Below are positions 1-5,891 of a stretch of DNA of 8,223 nt, piece after piece. The stretch is from Planctomycetaceae bacterium (GTDB taxonomy: Bacteria > Planctomycetota > Planctomycetia > Planctomycetales > Planctomycetaceae). Below the pieces are notes generated by a model, which searched no databases, was not told the origin of the DNA, and worked only from the letters and a program-made list of their open reading frames with translations. Position numbers and translations under genes: made by a program. Positions within the stretch are counted from its first letter, which is position 1; every line of letters begins with the position of its first letter. Location of the stretch: NCBI GenBank assembly GCA_023258825.1, contig JALQWE010000145.1, positions 1 to 8,223 on the forward strand, read 5' to 3'.

Positions 1-55
1 TGCTCTGAAATCAATCACCAGAACCAATAAAGTAGAATGTCCCCTTTTCAGTTCT
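1..55. repeat. 55-bp direct repeat, copy 1 (possibly cut by window edge)
   Basis: Bases 1-55 are identical to 328-382, an offset of 327; the match breaks at base 56 (c versus t at 383). The identity begins at the very first base of the window, so the true repeat may extend further left. Read on the minus strand it contains AAAAGGGGACATTCTACTT. From memory, similar AAAGGGGACATTCTACTTT strings recur in many bacterial genomes near IS200-like/REP-associated tyrosine transposase genes, but I cannot verify that here. No transposase gene is visible in the window. Confidence 0.9.
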
Positions 56-327
56 CTTTAGTTCGCTCCTTAGCCGGCCAGACTTTCACCTCGGTTAAAC
101 CTGCCAGTGGTCCCGTCCAAAGCTGAACATTCGCAGGCAGTCAAATGCCCGGACTACGGGAGGAGTTCGCCGAATTCCCAGTCGGTTGATTCTGCTCGCC
201 AGTAGCCGTGAAAACCGCAGGTGGATCGAGCGAACTGCGACACAACATCACTCACAGCACGTCCTCTGGTCATCGGCTCCAGCCGACAGAAACAGCAGCA
301 AAGCCCCACGTCCTCAGTCACCTTGAC
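56..327. other. Non-coding spacer between the two 55-bp repeats
   Basis: With its flanking repeats this makes a gene-free stretch of 374 bases at the left edge. A 66-codon minus-strand reading frame (354 to 154) crosses it, but starts inside the repeat, is rich in Cys and Arg and resembles no family I know. I see no RBS and no recognisable transposase remnant. The arrangement repeat, 272 bp, repeat could be two copies of a 327-bp tandem unit or a small non-autonomous element bounded by direct repeats. The window is too short on the left to decide. Confidence 0.5.
265..290. repeat. REP-like bulged stem-loop between the direct repeats
   Basis: The outer arms TCTG (265-268) and CAGA (287-290) pair. 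A one-sided four-base bulge (GTCA, 269-272) follows, then an inner perfect stem TCGGC (273-277) and GCCGA (282-286) around the four-base loop TCCA. Short bulged palindromes of this kind are the typical form of REP sequences mobilised by RAYT transposases. The GTAG or GGAG tetranucleotide expected at the foot of a classic REP is not directly adjacent, so this is only a structural resemblance. Confidence 0.35.
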
Positions 328-382
328 TGCTCTGAAATCAATCACCAGAACCAATAAAGTAGAATGTCCCCTTTTCAGTTCT
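328..382. repeat. 55-bp direct repeat, copy 2, overlapping the end of the dehydrogenase gene
   Basis: This is a perfect copy of bases 1-55. Its right end covers the stop codon (375-377 on the plus strand) and the preceding five coding bases of the minus-strand sugar dehydrogenase. The repeat boundary is therefore inside that gene. This suggests either that an element inserted at the gene's extreme 3' end and supplied the stop codon, or that a 3'-end fragment of the gene was duplicated to the left together with downstream sequence. Confidence 0.9.
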
Positions 383-3098
383 TCAGCAGAAACTCGACGG
401 AGTCAAGGTTCATCAGTCCGCTGGCCTGCTGGGGATGAACAAAGCGAATCCACAGATCATGCCGGCCCTCCACATTCGGAAAGTCGACCGTCCGCTCGTA
501 AAACTGTTCCCAGTTGCCATTTACTTCCACCTCAACACGGCCCAGTACAGTGCCCTCGGGACTTCCCTGCAGCAGCTCAATGGCACCGCCCGCGCCGGCA
601 GACGCAATCTTCAAGCGGACTCCGGAAACCCGCTCCAGCGCCACACCCCGAAAACACAGCAGATGCCCGTGGTTGATGGCCCCGATGAACTGACCGGCAC
701 TGGCATTTCCGGAGCCCAGAATCTGTGGCCCGCGAATCTCATCCGCCTGTTCGGCTTCCATCAGTCGGTGCCGCAGAAAGATGGTGGCGGTCGAACTGAG
801 CGATGGTACCGCTCCGGCCCCAAGATCCGCATACGCGGCCTCAAGCCGATAATGCCCCGGCCGCGCGGCCTCTTCCGCTGTCACCGGAATCTCACCGACG
901 AACCCCGAGAAGACTCGTACCACGCCGCCCGGTTCCAGACTGTAGATCCAGCTCACCATGTCCCTCAACTCATCCTCGGTGTGATGCGAATGCGGAATCA
1001 TCGGAATCTTTCCCCACACTCCGGTCGACCCCATCCGCACTCGCTGCACGGACGCCTCCAGCGCCCCAGCCACGCCACGATACTTGTTGGCAATATCCAG
1101 CAGCATCGGCCCCACCCGTTTCTGATCCACAGCATGGCAATTGAAACAATCGCTGTTCTTCATCCGTTTCAAACCGATGGGTGCCTTGAGATCTGCATCC
1201 GGAGCAGTCTGACCGGCCACAGGAATCGGGCCATTCACAAACACGGCGTTCACGCTGACGCGTCCCGGACCTTCAGGATCAATCGGCTTCACGCCGTTCT
1301 GATCCATCTCCTCATCGTCATTGGTCCCATCCTCCGTATCCTTCAGAAACAATTCATAACGGATGGGCTGATTGCCATCAAAAAAGTCGCCTGGCTGGGG
1401 TTTGACAAACCGCAGATTCGGGCGATCGTTGCCCACCAGAATCGGAACAGACGCGGATCGGCTGGCTCCCTGAGAATCAGTGACCACCAGCTCGGCATTG
1501 TAGATCCCGGGCTCGGCAATCGTGATCTCCGCCTCCTCACCCTCGGCCACAGTTTGCGCAGCGCCAGTTGGATTTGTGGTTTCAATCAGGCGCCACTGAT
1601 AACTCAGTGTGTCACTGCCATCGCGGTCCATAGACCCCTTGCCGGACAGGCGAACGGTCAATGGCTCACGGCCAATATTGTTGTCTGCGGACGCAGCCAC
1701 GATTGGCGGACGATTGCCCCGGACATAATCAATTCGCACCAGCCGCGCATCCGCATTGACTCCCCACGTCTCTCCGTATTCCAGCAGATACAGAGCCCCC
1801 TCCGGACCGAACTGCATATCAATGGGTCGGACAAATTTCTGCTGCGGCAGGAATGGCTCAATCTTCGCCACCTCAAATTGATCGTTGAGATGCACGACTT
1901 TGATCCAGTTTCGCGTCCATTCGAAGATAAACAGCGCCTTGTCCCAGGCGTCTGGGAATTTCACCGGCGAGTCCAGCGCGGCATCGAAGTGATACACAGG
2001 CCCGGCGCAGGCGGAACGGCCACCGCTGCCCAGCTCCGGAAACTCCGCAGAATCGCCGTAGGGATAATACAACAGTGCAGACACGGGCGGCGGAAGCTGT
2101 CGTTCACCGGTATTGTTCGGAGACTCATTCAACGGCCCCGTCAGACTGAACGGCTGCCCCGTGACACCGGTGGCATAGTCAAAATCGGAGTAGGGCTGGT
2201 TATTGGCGATGAAATAAGGCCAGCCGAAATTCCCCGCCCGCCGCGCCTGATTGATTTCGTCGTATCCCTTTGGACCGCGCGGCCCGTCACTCCCGGCATC
2301 CGGACCCACCTCGCCCCAGTAAACAAATCCAGTTGCCGAGTCCACTGTCATGCGCCACGGATTGCGACACCCCATGGCGTAGATTTCCGGGCGGCCTCGT
2401 GAACCATCCGGAGGAAACAGGTTGCCTTCCGGAATCTCTACACCACCCTCCGGCGTAGGCCGAATCCGCAGAATTTTTCCACTGTAGCTGTTGGTGTTGG
2501 CAGACGACTTCTGAGCGTCCCAGGGAGATTTTTCAGGACGCTCGTCAATCGGAGCATAGCCCTGCGAATCACCGTGGGGATGAGTGTTGTCGCCGGTCGC
2601 AATAAACAACTCTCCCCGCGGACCAAAGTGCAGTGAGCCAGCGTGATGACAACACTCCTTCCGCTGCTCTTCAAATTTCAGCAGCACCTTCTCGGACGAC
2701 AGATCCAGTTGGCCATCAACAATCGTGAACCGACTGATGTGCTGGCCCGGATAATCCGGCGGCGAATACTGCAGAAAGATCCACTGTGTCTCTGTGAAAT
2801 TCGGATCCAGCGCCATTCCGATCAGACCATTCTCCTGCTCCGTCGTCACGGGAAGCTCACCGGCCAGGTGAATTTCTGAGTTACCTGGTGAAATTGATCG
2901 GAGTTTTCCGCTGATTTCAATGAAATAAATCGTCCCGTCAGCCGCGACTGCCAATTCCATGGGCTGCACCAACCCACGTGCCAGTTCCGTAATTTCAAAC
3001 CGCGTCGGATCGACAGATTCCTGATACGCGGAAACAGGTTGCAGCAGCAGGATCAGCAGGGCAACAGCAGTCAATCTCGGCAAGACGAGTCGGAGCAT
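375..3098 (-). CDS. Secreted PQQ-dependent sugar dehydrogenase with PKD, cytochrome c and CBM6-like modules
   Basis: Predicted exported quinoprotein that would oxidise sugars or related alcohols in the periplasm and pass electrons to its own haem. Numbering is from the ATG at 3096-3098. A signal peptide ends near SA-YQ (residue 24). Residues about 32-457 form a glucose/sorbosone dehydrogenase beta-propeller with CCHHAGSLHFGP (149-160, putative active-site His), SGKILRI (206-212), GCRNPWR (from 243; R245/N246 match the PQQ-contacting Arg-Asn of soluble glucose dehydrogenase) and NFGWPYF (290-296). A PKD-like domain (about 464-556) and an acidic linker follow. Next is a class I cytochrome c with CFNCH (651-655) and a likely axial Met700. 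A CBM6-like module (about 779-907) ends the protein. A GTG three codons upstream could give 910 residues; neither start has a clear Shine-Dalgarno, and I prefer the ATG because the signal peptide fits it. The substrate is not determinable. The stop lies inside a 55-bp repeat. Confidence 0.9.
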   Translation of the reverse strand: MLRLVLPRLTAVALLILLLQPVSAYQESVDPTRFEITELARGLVQPMELAVAADGTIYFIEISGKLRSISPGNSEIHLAGELPVTTEQENGLIGMALDPNFTETQWIFLQYSPPDYPGQHISRFTIVDGQLDLSSEKVLLKFEEQRKECCHHAGSLHFGPRGELFIATGDNTHPHGDSQGYAPIDERPEKSPWDAQKSSANTNSYSGKILRIRPTPEGGVEIPEGNLFPPDGSRGRPEIYAMGCRNPWRMTVDSATGFVYWGEVGPDAGSDGPRGPKGYDEINQARRAGNFGWPYFIANNQPYSDFDYATGVTGQPFSLTGPLNESPNNTGERQLPPPVSALLYYPYGDSAEFPELGSGGRSACAGPVYHFDAALDSPVKFPDAWDKALFIFEWTRNWIKVVHLNDQFEVAKIEPFLPQQKFVRPIDMQFGPEGALYLLEYGETWGVNADARLVRIDYVRGNRPPIVAASADNNIGREPLTVRLSGKGSMDRDGSDTLSYQWRLIETTNPTGAAQTVAEGEEAEITIAEPGIYNAELVVTDSQGASRSASVPILVGNDRPNLRFVKPQPGDFFDGNQPIRYELFLKDTEDGTNDDEEMDQNGVKPIDPEGPGRVSVNAVFVNGPIPVAGQTAPDADLKAPIGLKRMKNSDCFNCHAVDQKRVGPMLLDIANKYRGVAGALEASVQRVRMGSTGVWGKIPMIPHSHHTEDELRDMVSWIYSLEPGGVVRVFSGFVGEIPVTAEEAARPGHYRLEAAYADLGAGAVPSLSSTATIFLRHRLMEAEQADEIRGPQILGSGNASAGQFIGAINHGHLLCFRGVALERVSGVRLKIASAGAGGAIELLQGSPEGTVLGRVEVEVNGNWEQFYERTVDFPNVEGRHDLWIRFVHPQQASGLMNLDSVEFLLKN

Positions 3099-3158
3099 AA
3101 TGGTCACGCAGGTGGGAAAAGGTCGGGAACCGGGCGGGAAGTGCAGGAGACTGAGAAA

Positions 3159-3187
3159 ATCATATCGCAGTCACACAGCCGTCGAAA
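3159..3187 (-). promoter_or_regulatory. Possible sigma70-like promoter for the sugar dehydrogenase gene
   Basis: Read on the minus strand, TATGAT (3159-3164) matches the TATAAT consensus at five of six positions. It lies 17 bases after TTTCGA (3182-3187), a poor -35 match. It would place a transcript start roughly 50 bases before the ATG at 3098. Only the -10 element is convincing, and such matches occur by chance. Confidence 0.2.
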
Positions 3188-3581
3188 TCAACGCAGTCGC
3201 CGCGAGGCGCTGGGCTGAACCCATGCGTACACCCGGTCCAGTTCTGCGGGGGCAAATCGAAGCCGCGCTGCATAGTCTCGCAGGATCGACGCGGCGAACA
3301 CAACCAAAAACACCTCGAATTCCGCTGAACACGGCTCACTTGCGACCTTCCTCCGGCGAACCACCGCCAGTGCTGCACGACCATTTGTGCGGGTTTTGCG
3401 GTCTGTATGTCCATCAAGTGGCCCCACACAATCGGGAATCCGCACAATCCACGGGATTTTTTCTGGCAACAGGCCCCAGCGGCGATCGTACTGAACTACA
3501 GGCCGACAGACGCCGAAACACCTGCAGTCGGCAGACACTGCGTTCGCGGTGCGCTCTGCGGTTTACCCGACAGGAACAGTT

Positions 3582-3602
3582 GGCCGGGGCGATTCCCCGG
3601 TC
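3582..3602 (+). promoter_or_regulatory. GC-rich hairpin just before the nucleotide-sugar dehydrogenase start
   Basis: CCGGGG (3584-3589) pairs perfectly with CCCCGG (3595-3600) around a five-base loop CGATT. The stem extends by a G-U pair (3583/3601) and a G-C pair (3582/3602). It ends 18 bases before the ATG at 3621, inside the expected 5' leader, where no good Shine-Dalgarno sequence is present. It has no following T-run, so it is not a standard intrinsic terminator. It might affect translation initiation or transcript stability, but no function is shown. Confidence 0.35.
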
Positions 3603-3620
3603 CCGGAATTGACAGCACTC

Positions 3621-4970
3621 ATGACTCAGCCAAAGACGACTCAGCTTGTTTCCGCCCTGGCCGCAAAGATCGCCGACAAAACGGCCAGGGTCGGCATCAT
3701 CGGCCTCGGCTATGTGGGATTGCCACTGATCAGTGCCTTCACCAATGCCGGCCTGAAGTGCCTTGGTTTTGATGTGGATGCCGAAAAGGTTGAGCTGTTG
3801 AAGCAGGGTCGCAGCTACATTCGGCACATACCCTCGGAACGGATTGCGGACTGGATTCAGCGTGGTGTACTGGACCCGACCAGTGACATGTCGCGTCTGA
3901 GCGAGGCGGACGCACTGCTGATCTGTGTTCCCACGCCCCTGAACGAATCGCGGGATCCGGATCTGCAGTACATCGAATCCACAGCGCGTTCGATTGCGGC
4001 AGTGCTGCGGCCAGGCCAGCTGATTATCCTTGAGAGCACCACGTACCCCACGACGACTCGCGACGTGATGGTGCCCATCCTGAACAAAAATCCGCACGGC
4101 CTCGTGTGTGGCAGAGACTTCTTCGCTGCGTTCAGTCCGGAACGAGAAGACCCGGGTAATCCGAATTACACCGCGGCCGGAATTCCCAAAGTGGTCGGTG
4201 GTACAGACGATGCCAGCGGTGATCTGGCCTGCGCGCTGTACGCTCACGCGATTGTCAGAGTGGTCCGCGTCGACAACGCAGAGATTGCTGAAGCCTGCAA
4301 GATCCTTGAAAACACCTACCGCGCGGTGAATATCGCGCTGGTCAATGAACTGAAGATGCTGTTCGATCGGATGGGCATCGACATCTGGAAAGTTGTCGAC
4401 GCGGCCAAAACCAAACCGTTCGGCTTTCAGGCGTTCTACCCGGGGCCGGGGTTGGGTGGTCACTGCATTCCCATTGACCCCTTTTATCTCAGTTGGCTGG
4501 CACGTCGGCAGGGCATGAGCACTCGCTTCATCGAACTCGCCGGCGAAGTCAACACCTCCATGCCCCGGTATGTCGTCAGTCGGGTGGCCGAATTCCTGAA
4601 TGATCGTTCCAGAGCAGTTCGGGGCAGTCGGATCTGTATTCTTGGCATGGCCTATAAGAAGGATGTCGACGACCCTCGTGAAAGCCCGTCCTTTGAACTG
4701 ATGGAACTGCTGCTGCATCAGGGCGCCATACTGACCTACAGCGATCCCCATGTGCCCGCACTTCCGAAGATGAGGCACTATCATCTGCCGGCCATGCAGA
4801 GTTCCCCGCTGACGGCCGAGTTTCTGGCGTCGCAGGACTGTGTGCTGATCTCCACCGATCATTCTGCCTTTGATTACGACTTTATCGTTCAGCACTCCAG
4901 TCTTGTCGTCGATACCCGCAACGCCACAAAGCACGTGACCAGCCACCGGGACAGAATTTTCCGCGCCTGA
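3621..4970 (+). CDS. Nucleotide-sugar 6-dehydrogenase (UDP-Glc/UDP-GlcNAc dehydrogenase family, WbpA-like)
   Basis: Predicted cytosolic NAD-dependent enzyme that oxidises C6 of a UDP-sugar twice to give a UDP-uronic acid for surface polysaccharide. The 449-residue product has the family's normal length. The Rossmann fold opens with GLGYVGLP (28-35). STTYPTTTR (139-147), FSPEREDPGN (171-180) and the ACKILENTYRAVNIALVNEL helix (225-244, with K227 and N231) follow. The catalytic Cys282 lies in PGPGLGGHCIPIDPFYL, and the C-terminal UDP-binding domain carries GMAYKKDVDDPRESPS (342-357). The GPGLGGHCIPIDPFYL wording is closest, from memory, to WbpA-type UDP-GlcNAc 6-dehydrogenases, but a UDP-glucose or UDP-ManNAc substrate is not excluded. 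I chose the ATG at 3621 because the conserved Rossmann strand begins about 20 residues later; a GTG at 3549 in the same frame would add 24 residues with no family support. No glycosyltransferase or sugar aminotransferase lies alongside. Confidence 0.93.
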   Translation: MTQPKTTQLVSALAAKIADKTARVGIIGLGYVGLPLISAFTNAGLKCLGFDVDAEKVELLKQGRSYIRHIPSERIADWIQRGVLDPTSDMSRLSEADALLICVPTPLNESRDPDLQYIESTARSIAAVLRPGQLIILESTTYPTTTRDVMVPILNKNPHGLVCGRDFFAAFSPEREDPGNPNYTAAGIPKVVGGTDDASGDLACALYAHAIVRVVRVDNAEIAEACKILENTYRAVNIALVNELKMLFDRMGIDIWKVVDAAKTKPFGFQAFYPGPGLGGHCIPIDPFYLSWLARRQGMSTRFIELAGEVNTSMPRYVVSRVAEFLNDRSRAVRGSRICILGMAYKKDVDDPRESPSFELMELLLHQGAILTYSDPHVPALPKMRHYHLPAMQSSPLTAEFLASQDCVLISTDHSAFDYDFIVQHSSLVVDTRNATKHVTSHRDRIFRA

Positions 4971-4993
4971 AACTCCGGAAACCCGATGTTGCC

Positions 4994-5043
4994 ATGGTCC
5001 CCCCAAAGCCATGGCGCCCGGAGCTGCTGACTCCCGGGACCAT
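4994..5043. repeat. Inverted repeat in the dehydrogenase-nitroreductase gap
   Basis: ATGGTCCC (4994-5001) and GGGACCAT (5036-5043) are perfect inverted arms of 8 bp separated by 34 bases. It starts 24 bases after the upstream stop codon and ends 49 bases before the nitroreductase ATG. It could fold as a long-loop hairpin or be a protein-binding dyad. There is no T-run for a terminator. Confidence 0.35.
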
Positions 5044-5092
5044 ACTGCCAGACCTGTCTTCAAAAATCTTTGACCTGCGAGCTCTGCATTCC

Positions 5093-5725
5093 ATGTCCGG
5101 TAACCTGATCGACGCACTTCAATGGCGCTACGCCACCAAACAGTTCAATCCTCAGGCGAGCATTACTCCGGAAGACTGGGCAACCCTCGAACGTGTTCTG
5201 CTCCTTGCGCCCAGCAGCTACGGTCTGCAGCCGTGGAAGTTCATCGTCGTCACCAGCCCGTCTGTGAAGGCACAGTTGCCCGCCGTAGCCTGGGGACAGA
5301 CGCAGCCCCGCGACTGTTCTCACTTCGTGGTGTTCGCGGCCCGGTTGACGGTCGACGACGCCTGGGTGACAAAGATGATCCAGCACATGGCTGCAGTTCG
5401 CGGCCTGCGCACCGCGGCACTGGATGGACTGAAGGACGCCATCCTTTCAAAAACACATCGCATGGGATCCAGTCATCTGAACTGGACGTCACGGCAGTGC
5501 TACATCGCCCTCGGCATGCTCCTGCAGGCTGCCGCACTGCTGCGAATCGATGCCTGCCCGATGGAAGGCATTATCCCGGATCAGCTGGATCCGCTGCTGG
5601 GACTGACAGATACCGGCTACACCAGCGTTGTCGCCTGTGCGCTTGGGTATCGTGCTGACAGCGAACCTCTGGCCAAACAGGCAAAAGTTCGCTTCGACGC
5701 CAGCGACATGATCGTTCACCTTTAA
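5093..5725 (+). CDS. NfsB-like nitroreductase family protein (FMN-dependent NAD(P)H oxidoreductase)
   Basis: Predicted cytosolic FMN flavoprotein that uses NAD(P)H to reduce nitro groups, quinones or similar acceptors; the natural substrate cannot be told from sequence. The 210-residue product matches the roughly 217 residues of E. coli NfsB. RYATKQF (12-18) and APSSYGLQPWKF (39-50) are the N-terminal FMN-binding segments. SHFVVFAARLTVDDAWV matches the NfsB core, and NWTSRQCYIALG (130-141), PMEG (156-159) and the final LGYR...K.R (194-200) complete the fold. I chose the ATG at 5093 because the family signature begins at once after it (MSGNLIDALQWRYATK). The frame stays open to an ATG at 4994, but the extra 33 residues are Pro-rich and unlike the family. 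No strong Shine-Dalgarno is seen before 5093. It lies 122 bp after the nucleotide-sugar dehydrogenase and may share its transcript. Confidence 0.9.
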   Translation: MSGNLIDALQWRYATKQFNPQASITPEDWATLERVLLLAPSSYGLQPWKFIVVTSPSVKAQLPAVAWGQTQPRDCSHFVVFAARLTVDDAWVTKMIQHMAAVRGLRTAALDGLKDAILSKTHRMGSSHLNWTSRQCYIALGMLLQAAALLRIDACPMEGIIPDQLDPLLGLTDTGYTSVVACALGYRADSEPLAKQAKVRFDASDMIVHL

Positions 5726-5739
5726 TCGCAGAGACGGGC

Positions 5740-5758
5740 CGGACGAAGTTGTTGTCCG
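5740..5758 (+). terminator. Small stem-loop after the nitroreductase gene
   Basis: CGGACGA (5740-5746) pairs with TTGTCCG (5752-5758), including one G-U pair, around a five-base loop. It begins 15 bases after the stop codon. A G-rich stretch rather than a T-run follows, so it would be at most a weak or factor-assisted terminator or an mRNA 3'-end stabiliser. Confidence 0.25.
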
Positions 5759-5764
5759 CGGGGC

Positions 5765-5814
5765 CTGGTCAGCATCGGCTCTGCAGCAGGTTCAGGCACA
5801 AATCGCCTGACCAG
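5765..5814. repeat. Inverted repeat in the nitroreductase-aminotransferase gap
   Basis: CTGGTCAG (5765-5772) and CTGACCAG (5807-5814) are perfect inverted arms of 8 bp around a 34-base spacer. The arm length and spacer equal those of the inverted repeat at 4994-5043, and both left arms contain TGGTC. It ends 77 bases before the aminotransferase ATG. It could be an operator-like dyad or a long-loop hairpin; chance is possible. Confidence 0.35.
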
Positions 5815-5878
5815 TTCCCTTCACCGGCATGCACACCAGGCTGACGCGGTACTTCAGAAATCGTCAGACGTTTTCCAC

Positions 5879-5884
5879 AGGGAG
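5879..5884 (+). promoter_or_regulatory. Ribosome binding site of the aminotransferase gene
   Basis: AGGGAG sits 7 bases before the ATG at 5892. It is the clearest Shine-Dalgarno sequence among the three clustered enzyme genes, suggesting independent initiation rather than translational coupling. Confidence 0.6.
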
Positions 5885-5891
5885 TTGACTG

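Larger units (their letters stand above)
3099..3620. other. Divergent intergenic region of 522 bp
   Basis: This gap separates the minus-strand sugar dehydrogenase from the plus-strand nucleotide-sugar dehydrogenase and must carry both 5' regions. Open frames run through it on both strands (plus 3100-3612; minus 3188-3538 and 3160-3447). Their translations are rich in Arg, Ser, Pro and Cys, show no domain I recognise and lack a ribosome binding site, so I treat them as chance. The only structures seen are a possible minus-strand -10 near 3160 and a GC-rich hairpin at 3582-3602. Confidence 0.5.

Noticed and set aside
154..354. 66-codon minus-strand frame beginning in the 55-bp repeat
   Set aside because: It starts inside the repeat, is short and Cys-rich, and matches no transposase or other family I recognise. 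It could be tested by searching for conserved homologs.
1..382. CRISPR-like array from the repeated 55-mer
   Set aside because: Only two copies are visible, the 272-bp spacing is far too long for CRISPR spacers, and no cas gene is present.
435..2402. 655-codon open frame on the plus strand opposite the sugar dehydrogenase
   Set aside because: The product is rich in His, Arg and Pro with no domain, and lies wholly antisense to the clearly real quinoprotein gene.
3100..3612. 170-codon plus-strand frame filling the divergent intergenic region
   Set aside because: The composition is Arg/Ser/Pro-rich with no fold-like hydrophobic pattern. There is no good RBS, and it would overlap the 5' end of the minus-strand gene.
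3414..5117. 567-codon open frame on the minus strand opposite the nucleotide-sugar dehydrogenase
   Set aside because: It runs antisense to a gene with a complete, well-matched family signature, its translation shows no recognisable domain, and no RBS is seen. Long antisense frames are expected from biased codon use in GC-rich genes.
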